Assembly: GCA_902612125.1 (NCBI GenBank)
Contig: CACMBV010000008.1
Location: 1 to 64,000 of the forward strand
Length of the DNA stretch: 64,000 nt
Direction: 5' to 3'
From: an uncultured Verrucomicrobiota bacterium
GTDB taxonomy: Bacteria; Verrucomicrobiota; Verrucomicrobiia; Opitutales; Seribacteraceae
In this document: in pieces, positions 18,498 through 26,703 of the stretch
Numbering within the stretch: position 1 is the stretch's first letter
How the letters are laid out: each line of letters begins with the position of its first letter
The notes under the pieces: model-generated
What the model was told of the DNA's origin: nothing
Database searches by the model: none
The model's input: only the letters and a program-made list of their open reading frames with translations
Program-made: the position numbers and the translations under genes

Positions 18498-19373
18498 TCA
18501 TCCAAGATAGGCAAATGGCCTGACTCCCCGCACCCCCATGCCGTCGACCACAAATACCCTTCCGGCATTCTCCTCTTCTACGGACTTATGGATACCCGTG
18601 GTTACGAATAGGCGATCGAATTCATTCCCACCAAAAGCACAAGCAGTAGTTTCGATACAGGGAAACTTAATTTCCTGAACTACTTTTTGAGCTTCAGGAT
18701 TGATTCTTGCCACCAAGCCACCATGGCACATAGCCACCCATAGCATTCCATCCGCATCAATAGTCATGCCATCGGGAGAGCCTTCCAAGCCAGCGTCTTC
18801 GGTATTGAGCACCACCCGTCTTTCCCCCAGTTCCCCCGAATCATTATTGAAAGGAAACCCCCAAATTTCTTTCGTCGGAGTATCGATGTAATACATTCTG
18901 TCGGCCTGATCGTTCCAGCATAACCCGTTGGAATTGGTAACTCCGAAAACTTTCAAACTCAACTTTCCTAATGTATTGAGCATATAAAGATTGGCATCAC
19001 CCGTCTTTTTGACGGTGCTGATTGTACCCGCCCAGAAACGGCCCTTGGGGTCGCATTTCCCGTCATTAAAACGATTATCCGGCCGTTTATCTGCTTCAGG
19101 ATCCGCTAGTATTTTTTTCTCCTCCTTGACTGGATCAAAGGAATAAATTCCGGAATCTCCCGCACAAATGTATCCGCCTGATTCTCGGGGAACCACAGTT
19201 CCAATCCGTTCCCTCATATCCCAAACTTTTTCTGCACCGGTATCAGAATTTAGACGGATCAGGGCATGCCCTTCAATATCAACATAAAGAAGATGCTCGT
19301 TCCAAAAGATTGGTCCTTCCCCCCATTTGGAAATATGTGATCCCAGAGGGTTGATCGATATGCTTTCGCTCAT
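18498..19373 (-). CDS. SMP-30/gluconolactonase/LRE family protein
   Basis: The 291-residue protein is a six-bladed beta-propeller lactonase. Metal-ligand regions typical of the family are visible: WGEGPIFWNEHLLYVDIEG near the N-terminus, DNRFNDGKCDPKGRFWAGT, SNGLCWNDQADRMYYIDT, and GSPDGMTIDADGMLWVAMC. It is predicted to hydrolyse an aldonolactone to the open acid using a divalent metal, a step that commonly follows sugar oxidation by an SDR or similar dehydrogenase. There is no signal peptide, so it should act in the cytoplasm. It lies downstream of a dead SGNH hydrolase gene and the esterase/sulfatase run. The substrate is inferred from context only. Confidence 0.88.
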   Translation of the reverse strand: MSESISINPLGSHISKWGEGPIFWNEHLLYVDIEGHALIRLNSDTGAEKVWDMRERIGTVVPRESGGYICAGDSGIYSFDPVKEEKKILADPEADKRPDNRFNDGKCDPKGRFWAGTISTVKKTGDANLYMLNTLGKLSLKVFGVTNSNGLCWNDQADRMYYIDTPTKEIWGFPFNNDSGELGERRVVLNTEDAGLEGSPDGMTIDADGMLWVAMCHGGLVARINPEAQKVVQEIKFPCIETTACAFGGNEFDRLFVTTGIHKSVEEENAGRVFVVDGMGVRGVRPFAYLG

Positions 19374-19410
19374 GTCCTTATTTATTGGTTACTTTGGTAG
19401 AGGCTTGCAA

Positions 19411-20141
19411 CTAATTCCTTGTAATCAATTCTTGTCCCTGTGGGCGTGGATACTCATCCCATATCCATTGATGTGAAGATACTTCTGGGGCAGCTTGGTC
19501 AAAAATCCTTTGGATGGTCCTGCATTCTTTTAGCAGTCGGGCTACGATCTTACCTGTTTTTTCGATTTCAGCAGGCCCATGGTCCCTTTGGATTCTGAGC
19601 TTAAACGAATCATCCGCAAAACGAAGGGATCCATAAAAACAACCTTCGAGTCTGGTTTTGCAACTCCGCTCCTGTTCAACATGAGTCGATAATCTATCTC
19701 CCATTTTTTCAAGTTAATCGACTTGCCACAGGATTGACTGACATCATTCACTCCAATCAAAATAGTCGACCGATTGGCCTTCATTTGATGACATCTTAAT
19801 GCAAGCAATTCCGTAAATCACTCACTTTATTCCCGCTCATTCTGCAGTAAAAAAACTCCAGTTTTTTCTTCAGTAAATTCACGCCTATTCAGAATGCGGG
19901 TAAAATAAAAAACATAACCTCTGCAATGATTTAGATCCTATGCGTTGGGTCTTCATTGCATATCGGTAATTGAATCACGCTTATACTACGACTATGAGCC
20001 CTCCTCGAATTTTGGAAGTGGATAGTGATATCCTTCCTTTGTAAACATTTTCCTCCTTTGACTCTTGCTAAGCCAGTGGTTCTGGATCTTCATCAATGCC
20101 AAAGCCATGCCACCGCCCAGCATAAATTCACTTCGGTTCAT
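19411..20141 (-). pseudogene. Decayed Tat-exported SGNH/GDSL hydrolase
   Basis: An ATG at 20139-20141 overlaps the TGA of the esterase gene (ATGA), a classic coupled start. It opens MNRSEFMLGGGMALAL, a Tat-like signal, and runs to KFEEGS before a TAG at 19992. In the same frame, separated by further stops, follow DSITDM (SGNH block I, where the family has GDSIT), DLNH and GYVF, and then the long stretch STILIGVNDVSQS (block III) and SKVVFMDPFVLR. A frameshift near 19600 switches to GKIVARLLKE, KIFDQAA-like IQRIFDQAAPEVSSHQWIWD and RPQGQELI, the family C-terminus with the catalytic His position of WDGVHP changed to WDEYP. The gene is complete in extent but dead. Confidence 0.75.
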
Positions 20142-20908
20142 TGATTATTAATTGATTTTTTCTTCCATGACTTTTGGAAGAATTCCATCGCCAGGTCATG
20201 AATTGATTCTCCATCGGATAAGGTTTGCAAGCCGGTACCCCGCACACCATAAGCCAAACATCGCACTCCCAACTCCTTACATCTTTCCCTTACCATGATC
20301 GCAAAATCGGGATGATGAATCTTGTCCCCTTTTCCTGAGCGGTTGTACACCATCACCGCAGGACCATCAGAGCGAAAAAGTGGTAGCAGCAGGGGGGTGC
20401 CTTTGGGTTGCTGGGTTGGGAATATCGAACGGATTCCCAACTTTTTGGCATGACCCAAATAGCAGGTAATCAGGGCGCCGGCAGAATTTCCCATGACTGA
20501 AATTCGATTGGGATCGATATTAAATTTCCGGGCATTTCTTTGGATAAACAAAACGGATTTCGCACAATGTTCAAAAATCCTGCTGTAGTTTCCATCCACC
20601 TGCTGAATGAACGGATAATTTACACTGGCGAAAGAAACGCCCCTTGGTAAATAACTCCGTAGAATTTGATTCCGTTGTAATGATCTCTTATCCCCGATTT
20701 TAAACCCACCGCCATGAAAATTTACCACCAGCGGAGTGGGTTTATCTGAGTCCGCCAACCACAGGTCAAGCAGACTCCTTTCAAATTCCTTACTGTACCG
20801 GATGTCGGCTGTCGTTGGAGACACTGACTGCCCAAAACAACTGACGAAAAATAGACCAAAAAAAATGACCAACCCAAACTTGCTTCTCTTGAGTAAAGAC
20901 CTGAACAT
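20138..20908 (-). CDS. Alpha/beta hydrolase (esterase/lipase HGG family)
   Basis: The 256-residue product has an N-terminal hydrophobic signal (FGLVIFFGLFFVSCFG), so it is probably exported or a lipoprotein. It contains the oxyanion-hole motif VNFHGGGFKIGDK and the nucleophile elbow SVMGNSAGALITCYLG, placing it with the HSL/BD-FAE carboxylesterases. Candidate Asp and His residues follow in GKGDKIHHPDF and ESIHDLAMEFF. It may remove acetyl or feruloyl-type ester groups from a polysaccharide, in keeping with the sulfatases 90 bases upstream. Its stop overlaps the start of the dead SGNH hydrolase gene. Substrate assignment is inference. Confidence 0.78.
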   Translation of the reverse strand: MFRSLLKRSKFGLVIFFGLFFVSCFGQSVSPTTADIRYSKEFERSLLDLWLADSDKPTPLVVNFHGGGFKIGDKRSLQRNQILRSYLPRGVSFASVNYPFIQQVDGNYSRIFEHCAKSVLFIQRNARKFNIDPNRISVMGNSAGALITCYLGHAKKLGIRSIFPTQQPKGTPLLLPLFRSDGPAVMVYNRSGKGDKIHHPDFAIMVRERCKELGVRCLAYGVRGTGLQTLSDGESIHDLAMEFFQKSWKKKSINNQ

Positions 20909-20998
20909 AACAAGACCAGTTTACATTAAATCCTGTTACAAAGTAAACGGAGAAGAGAAAACGACATTTCAATAGTACATCCATTTCATCAACTAATT

Positions 20999-22516
20999 TC
21001 AATTCGATACATTCGCCCCGATCTCCGAGGCCATCTCGATCCACTTTTTTTTCATCGAATTAGTTCTGTCCGGAAATTGCAAAGCCAAATCCTTGGTTTC
21101 CGTTCGATCCTTGCTCAAATCATATAGTTGCCATGGTTCTTTTTTCCGCTTAACCAACTTCCATTGGTCCTGACGGATTGCCTGCCAAGACCCAAATTGA
21201 AAAAATAAGGGATCATCCCGAAGTAATTTTTTTCCGGAAAAAGTGGATGTAAGGCTGATGCCATCCAACTTCGGAAGATCGTTAGGATACTCTGCCTGCT
21301 TTCCCGCTAATTCCATGAAAGTAGGAAGGACATCAATTAAGTGGCAGGGGTCTCTTGCAATGGAATTCTTCGATAGTTGGATTCCTTCTGGCCAATGAGC
21401 AATCATAGGCGTGCAGATTCCACCCTCCATGCTTTGAATCTTCCACTTCTTAAACGGGCTGTTAACCGCATTTGCCCATGACTGTCCAATCGCCTCGAAG
21501 GAACCCACGCTTCCCCATTCTGAGTTCGGATTTTTATATCCTCGTTTGGGCTTCTCCGGACTGGCTCCATTATCAACCAGAAAAAGAATTAGGGTGTTTT
21601 CCAATTTTTGAAGTTCTTCAAGCCTGCCAATAAGCCGGCCGATATTCTGGTCCAAACGGTCCACCATTGCGGCATGAATCTGCATTCGAAGAGCCTCGTC
21701 TTTTCTCTCCTTCTCTGACAATTCTGACCAAGGTGTATGGTCTGCTTCGCTTAAAGGAGTAACCTTCTCATCAAACAATCCCAGGTTAATCTGCTTACGA
21801 TACCTTGAATTACGAATGGCTTCGTATCCCTGATCATACACTCCGTCATACTTCCTTATATCCTCAATATGTGCGTGCAGAGGCCAATGGGGGGCATTAT
21901 ATGAGAGGAATAAGAAGAAAGGCTTAGCGAAAACTTGATCCTCTTCGAGCCACTCAAGGCTCCAATCAGTGAAGGTATCGGTGGCAAAAAATTCCGTTGT
22001 GGGATTGTAGGGTTTGATCACCTTATCATCAAAAGCCCAGGAATACACCGCACGCCAACCCGGCTCGTCCTCCCCTTCTCTGGCACGATCTCCTGGATTC
22101 CAAAAATTTATGGCTCCTCCAAGAAATCCTGAAAAATGATCAAATCCACGATCGTAAGGATTAAAGTCAGCATGATGCTTTCCTGTCCACCATGTATGAT
22201 AGTCCGCAGGCTTTAGCACTTCTCCCACTAGGGCGGTATTCATAAAGTTACGATCGCTCCGATGATGGTACAAACCGGTGAGCAAACTAATGCGTGTGGT
22301 CCAGCACTTCGAGGTGTTATAAGCCTGGGTGTATCGAAGCCCATTTTCAGCCAAACGGTCCAGGTTGGGCGTTTTTATCTCACCTCCATAACAACCTAGA
22401 TCAGAGTAACCCATATCATCGGCCAAAATAAGGATGAAGTTTGGCCTTTCTTCTCCATCCAATAATTTCGCAACTGAGAGAAGTGAAATTACAAAGAAAC
22501 CGTAAAAAGATCTCAT
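20999..22516 (-). CDS. Arylsulfatase-family sulfatase with unusual CxTxR motif
   Basis: The 505-residue exported enzyme has a signal peptide (FVISLLSVAKLLDG) and the sulfatase N-terminal metal motif ILILADDMGYSDLGCYGGE. The formylglycine site reads SKCWTTRISLLTGLY, so the residue two after cysteine is threonine, where most family members have proline or alanine. Later motifs include TWWTGKHHADFNPYDRGFD and LILFLVDNGASPEKPKRG. The role would be to remove sulfate esters from glycans in the periplasm or outside the cell. It overlaps the preceding sulfatase gene by four bases (ATGA), so the two are co-translated. Whether the atypical site is converted to formylglycine cannot be seen. Confidence 0.88.
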   Translation of the reverse strand: MRSFYGFFVISLLSVAKLLDGEERPNFILILADDMGYSDLGCYGGEIKTPNLDRLAENGLRYTQAYNTSKCWTTRISLLTGLYHHRSDRNFMNTALVGEVLKPADYHTWWTGKHHADFNPYDRGFDHFSGFLGGAINFWNPGDRAREGEDEPGWRAVYSWAFDDKVIKPYNPTTEFFATDTFTDWSLEWLEEDQVFAKPFFLFLSYNAPHWPLHAHIEDIRKYDGVYDQGYEAIRNSRYRKQINLGLFDEKVTPLSEADHTPWSELSEKERKDEALRMQIHAAMVDRLDQNIGRLIGRLEELQKLENTLILFLVDNGASPEKPKRGYKNPNSEWGSVGSFEAIGQSWANAVNSPFKKWKIQSMEGGICTPMIAHWPEGIQLSKNSIARDPCHLIDVLPTFMELAGKQAEYPNDLPKLDGISLTSTFSGKKLLRDDPLFFQFGSWQAIRQDQWKLVKRKKEPWQLYDLSKDRTETKDLALQFPDRTNSMKKKWIEMASEIGANVSN

Positions 22517-24168
22517 AATTTTTTTCCTACCCCGACATTGTGCAGTTTTGATAGCAATGCGGAGGTTATTTTGGGGTTATCGAGGGCTACATTATTCGTT
22601 TCATTAGGATCATGGAGGTGGTCATACAATTCCAGAAATAAAGGCTCTGCCTTTACCTCACGATAATCAAGCCAGGCTACCAAGCGATACCTTTCCGTTC
22701 GGATGGAATAGCCCATCAAATGATTCTCAAACAGATCACGATCCCAGAATATTCCCTGTTGTTGCTTAATTTTATCTTCCACTTCCTGAATCAGGGGTCC
22801 GAAAAAGGTTTCCCGCATGCCCGTTGAAAGCGGGTTGGCTGCCCATTCACGAAGGGCCGGATTGGGAAATTGACTGACTGCAAAGGTTTTTCCTTCAGCA
22901 TTTGGGTCCTGCAACTGAGGGACTAAGCTGGTCCCAGCTAAATTCTCTGGCGCGGTCAAACCAGCCAAGTCACAAAGGGTCGGATATAAGTCAACCAGTT
23001 CGACTAATGTGTTTGATGGCTTTCCCCTATTCTTCATTTCCGGTGTCCAAAAGATCAGGGGTACTCGGGTAGCAATTTCATAATTGGTGGCTTTTCCCCA
23101 GATTCCCATTTCACCCAAATGCCATCCATGATCTCCCCAGACTACGATAACGGTATTTTCCCGAACTCCTGCTTCTTCCAAGGCATCCAACATCAAACCG
23201 ATCTGGGCATCGACATAACTGACACAGGCAAAATAACCATGAAGCAGAGTCTTAGCCAGTTCTTCCCCAATTGGACCCGACTTTGGAATCCCGTGACGGG
23301 TTCTCAATTCGAAGGACGCATGCAATCCGGTGGTGGCTCCTTCGATAGGACCATTAACCTGGGAAGCAATCTTGATTTCGTTTCGATTATACATATCCCA
23401 ATATTTTTTGGGAGCTACAAAATTGAGATGTGGCTTTACAAAACCAAGGGCAAGAAACAGGGGTTTATTTGGTTTTTTTTGCAAATGTTCAGTAAGGGTG
23501 GCAATGGCCAACTGGGTACTGATTCCATCTGCAAAGAAGTGGTCAGGCACATCTGCACTTTCATAAGCCGGTCCATGCACCAATCCTCTTGATCCCTCCA
23601 CCCCATACTTTTTGGTCATTTTTATCCGGTTCATTTTCAGAATTTCCAGGTTTGCCTCCAATCCGTAGGGCTTGGGCCTTTGCTTAAATGGCAGCTTACT
23701 CCAGGCGGGCTTGCGACTCCACGAATATTGCTCATCCGTCATTCTTCCGTGATAAATTTTACCGCAATAAACTGCCTCATAGCCATGCTTAATAAAATAC
23801 TGAGGCAAAGTAACAATTTCTGGATTCAAATTGCGAAAATAAGCTGTATTTTCGGTTATTGCGATTTCATCGGGTCGACTGCCTGTCATCAGACTTGCTC
23901 GGGAAGGACTGCAAATTGACTGCTGACAATAGGCCCGCTCAAACCACCTGCCATCTCTGGCTAAGTTGTCCAGGTTGGGCGATCTTACGATTGGTGAACC
24001 ATAGCAACCGAGTTCAGGACGGAGATCATCTATAGCGATAAATAAAATGTGAGGCTGCTTAGCCCTTAGCTCTGGAAAAATCGTTATAGAGATAAGGCAT
24101 GATAGAAATGTAAAAAATCTTTTCTTTACTATCTCAGAAGCAGGCACGGATACTGCAAAACTAATCAT
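22513..24168 (-). CDS. Sulfatase (iduronate-2-sulfatase-like)
   Basis: The enzyme has a hydrophobic export signal (FFTFLSCLISITIFPELRA), the motif HILFIAIDDLRPELGCYGSP, and a canonical formylglycine site SICSPSRASLMTGSRPDE. Other conserved segments are VYCGKIYHGRMTDEQYSW and VVWGDHGWHLGEMGIWGKA. The LRPELGCYG and KIYHG features are those of iduronate-2-sulfatase-like (S1) enzymes. The open frame extends to 24258, but the ATG at 24168 directly precedes the signal peptide and falls one base beyond the HDOD gene stop, so it is preferred (551 residues). It heads the sulfatase pair. The sulfated substrate is unknown. Confidence 0.9.
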   Translation of the reverse strand: MISFAVSVPASEIVKKRFFTFLSCLISITIFPELRAKQPHILFIAIDDLRPELGCYGSPIVRSPNLDNLARDGRWFERAYCQQSICSPSRASLMTGSRPDEIAITENTAYFRNLNPEIVTLPQYFIKHGYEAVYCGKIYHGRMTDEQYSWSRKPAWSKLPFKQRPKPYGLEANLEILKMNRIKMTKKYGVEGSRGLVHGPAYESADVPDHFFADGISTQLAIATLTEHLQKKPNKPLFLALGFVKPHLNFVAPKKYWDMYNRNEIKIASQVNGPIEGATTGLHASFELRTRHGIPKSGPIGEELAKTLLHGYFACVSYVDAQIGLMLDALEEAGVRENTVIVVWGDHGWHLGEMGIWGKATNYEIATRVPLIFWTPEMKNRGKPSNTLVELVDLYPTLCDLAGLTAPENLAGTSLVPQLQDPNAEGKTFAVSQFPNPALREWAANPLSTGMRETFFGPLIQEVEDKIKQQQGIFWDRDLFENHLMGYSIRTERYRLVAWLDYREVKAEPLFLELYDHLHDPNETNNVALDNPKITSALLSKLHNVGVGKKL

Positions 24169-24169
24169 T

Positions 24170-25057
24170 CTATAAAAGGAGGAGGGATGGGCAGGTTTGT
24201 TCATATTTATCTCGAATGCTGGACTCAAGTTCGGCAAGTCTTTGATTATCCATGTCAAAAGATCTCAAAAATTTCGGGGAAAGTTTTCTCGTTACTGAAT
24301 GACCACTGTATCCAATCTTTAATTTGTTAATCATTACATTTGCGAAAAAAATAATATCGATAAGTTTATGAAGTTCAGGGGATTCAACTCCATCTCTTTC
24401 TTCCCTATTTTCCGTATGATGCCATTTTACGGTCAAGGCTAGATCTCCAGGCATCCTCCAAAACTTCATCATTAAATATCCCATATAATCATGTCGAAGC
24501 AAATTCCTGCGTTTTTCAACTTCGCATAAATCTAATTTTTTGCGGTAAGCAGAAGCGATTTCTTTGGCAAAGGATAGATGGCTGAATTTTATTTTAACGA
24601 GTTTACCAATATCATGAATCAAACCGCAAGTGTAAGCTTGATCAGGGTTTTCGTAATTTGAAATTTGAGCTAATTCTGCACTTGCTACCGCTACACCTAG
24701 ACTATGCTGCCAAAGCTGTTCAGAACAAAAATTTTGAGGAAATTTTGTTATTCTAATAAGTTTCAGAACGGAAATATTTAGAGAAATTCTCTTGGCATTT
24801 TCAAAGCCTATCTTATGTAAGGCGTCATGAATCGTAACAATCCTGTCTTCATGAGGTTCTGTAAATTCAACTTTATTAGCAACTTTGAGAATTTCAGTGG
24901 TTATTGCTTGATCGATTTCAACCAGCTCTTCAATGTTGTTTAAATTTGAGTTGGGATCAGAGAGTTTGTCGACCAATTCTTCGAGAATTTGAGGCAAACT
25001 TGGTAGTTTTTCTTTCAATGAATCAATAACTGATTCATAAGTGATTTCCTTAATCAT
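24170..25057 (-). CDS. HDOD domain protein
   Basis: The 295-residue cytoplasmic protein starts at ATG 25057 (an upstream TTG at 25066 is less likely). It shows the HDOD features LPSLPQILEELVDKLSD, a helical N-terminal region, LWQHSLGVAVASAELA and CGLIHDIGKLVKI, so the histidine and HD pair of an HD-type metal site appear retained. HDOD proteins act in bacterial signalling, often as effectors near cyclic-di-GMP or chemotaxis systems, without a proven common enzymatic activity. The sulfatase gene begins immediately after its stop, which makes co-transcription likely. A role in controlling the sulfatases is only a guess. Confidence 0.88.
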   Translation of the reverse strand: MIKEITYESVIDSLKEKLPSLPQILEELVDKLSDPNSNLNNIEELVEIDQAITTEILKVANKVEFTEPHEDRIVTIHDALHKIGFENAKRISLNISVLKLIRITKFPQNFCSEQLWQHSLGVAVASAELAQISNYENPDQAYTCGLIHDIGKLVKIKFSHLSFAKEIASAYRKKLDLCEVEKRRNLLRHDYMGYLMMKFWRMPGDLALTVKWHHTENREERDGVESPELHKLIDIIFFANVMINKLKIGYSGHSVTRKLSPKFLRSFDMDNQRLAELESSIRDKYEQTCPSLLLL

Positions 25058-25179
25058 TATTGCCAATAGGATAGGGTAATAATTTAATGTTTACCTTTCG
25101 GAAAACAATTAGCAATGAGTAAATTTCCTAACTTTCGAAAGGAAAATATTCCTAAAATGAAATCAGTCGAAAAGCGATT

Positions 25180-26685
25180 TCAGGCAAGAACCTGCTTGAT
25201 TACATGTCCGTGAACATTGGTAAGTCTTCGCTCAAGACCGTTGTGATAAAAACTCAACCTTTCATGATCCAATCCCATCAGGTGTAAAATGGTGGCGTTG
25301 AAATCATAGACTGTAGATTTTCCGGAAACACTCTTAAATCCGAAATTATCACTTTCTCCGTAGCTGTATCCTTTCTTTACCCCAGCACCGGCTAGAAAAC
25401 AGGTAAAAGCGTCGGGGTTATGGTCCCGTCCTGTCCCGTTGCCCTGTAAAAAGGGCATCCTTCCAAATTCAGTGCACCAGACGACCAAAGTATCTTCCAA
25501 CAAGCCACGGTTCTTTAAATCTTGTATTAGCCCTGCGGTTGGCTGATCCATAATCTCAGCCTGCATTGCATGGGTTTTGTCAATATTACTGTGGGAATCC
25601 CAGTTAGTGATGCCGTTTCCTCCGGATGGGTCACTGCCGTTGAAAAGCTGAACCACCCGAACACCTTTCTCAATCAGACGTCGGGCTAAAATACAGTTCT
25701 TGGCGTACTCTTTTTTCAGCTCAGTTCCCGTCTCGACTCCGTATAATTTTTTAACGGAATAAGGTTCATTGGATATGTCCATGACATCCGGGATGGAAGT
25801 TTGCATCTTGCCTGCGAGTTCATAACTGGCAATTCGGGCAGCCAAATTGGCGTCACCGGGATAGCGTTGCAAGTGCTTTCCGTTTAGCCTTTCGAGTAAA
25901 CCAATCGTTGAACGATCATCCGCTTGCGAATAGGAATCTGGTCTTTTTAAATTAGCGGGTGGACTTTTAGCACTAAAATCCGTTCCTTGGAAAGCGGCAG
26001 GCAAAAAGCCATTTCCAAAATTATTTTTCCCCGAGCGGGCAAGTCCACGTGGATCATTAATCGCAACAAAGGCGGGGAGTTCTTCATTTTCAGAACCCAA
26101 AGCATAGGTAACCCAGGCACCAAAAGAGGGAAACCCTTCCATGGTAAATCCAGTGTTTAAAAAGTTTTCACCCTGAGGATGAGCACTTGTTTGAGTATGA
26201 AGTGCATGAAGAAAGCAAAAATCATCAGCCATTTCACCCAGATTCGGCACAAGGTCTGAAATCATTTTACCGGACTTACCTCTGGGCTTGAATTCCCAGA
26301 AGGGTTTGGCGATGTTACCTGATGGTCCCTCGAATGTGACCGCAGGAATGCCGGGAGGTTTCTGCCCATGGTATTTGGTAAGATCAGGTTTATAGTCAAA
26401 AGTGTCCACATGACTGACGGCTCCCGGACAGAAAATCACCAAGACCTGTTTGGCCGGTGGATTAAAATGCGCATCACGGGGAGCGTAAGGATTGTCTGGA
26501 TCAATGGCAGGGCGAACAGGAGACTTTCCCGTAAAACTGGTTGGGTCGGAAGCACCAAGCAATCCATCCTTGGACAAGAGTTGGGCAAGCCCGAGTGCCC
26601 CGATTGAAAACCCCGAGTTTTTCATAAATGAACGGCGATTCAAAAGAGAGTGACCAATTGGCGATAAATGTTCTTCTGGGATCAT
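25180..26685 (-). CDS. DUF1501 family protein (Tat-exported), second copy
   Basis: The 501-residue product has a twin-arginine signal (NRRSFMKNSGFSIGALGLAQ, residues 16-35) and DUF1501 motifs: QVLVIFCPGAVSHVDTFDYK, NLGEMADDFCFLHALHTQTS, CILARRLIEKGVRVVQLFNG and WCTEFGRMPFLQGNGTGRDH. It follows the PSD1 gene at 26704 by 18 bases. The family lies in the alkaline phosphatase superfamily and is of unknown substrate. It is clearly paralogous to the gene at 3299-4717 but not close enough to be a recent duplicate. Confidence 0.9.
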   Translation of the reverse strand: MIPEEHLSPIGHSLLNRRSFMKNSGFSIGALGLAQLLSKDGLLGASDPTSFTGKSPVRPAIDPDNPYAPRDAHFNPPAKQVLVIFCPGAVSHVDTFDYKPDLTKYHGQKPPGIPAVTFEGPSGNIAKPFWEFKPRGKSGKMISDLVPNLGEMADDFCFLHALHTQTSAHPQGENFLNTGFTMEGFPSFGAWVTYALGSENEELPAFVAINDPRGLARSGKNNFGNGFLPAAFQGTDFSAKSPPANLKRPDSYSQADDRSTIGLLERLNGKHLQRYPGDANLAARIASYELAGKMQTSIPDVMDISNEPYSVKKLYGVETGTELKKEYAKNCILARRLIEKGVRVVQLFNGSDPSGGNGITNWDSHSNIDKTHAMQAEIMDQPTAGLIQDLKNRGLLEDTLVVWCTEFGRMPFLQGNGTGRDHNPDAFTCFLAGAGVKKGYSYGESDNFGFKSVSGKSTVYDFNATILHLMGLDHERLSFYHNGLERRLTNVHGHVIKQVLA

Positions 26686-26703
26686 AAAGAGGAAAGATTA
26701 AGA

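Noticed and set aside
19832-19900. Inverted repeats with A and T tracts, considered as a miniature mobile element or terminator
   Set aside because: The arms are imperfect and asymmetric and lie within the SGNH pseudogene, where they fit degraded coding sequence.
25125-25145. CTTTCGAAAG palindrome after the DUF1501 gene, considered a terminator
   Set aside because: Short AT-rich stem without a T tract on the transcribed strand; not strong enough to call.
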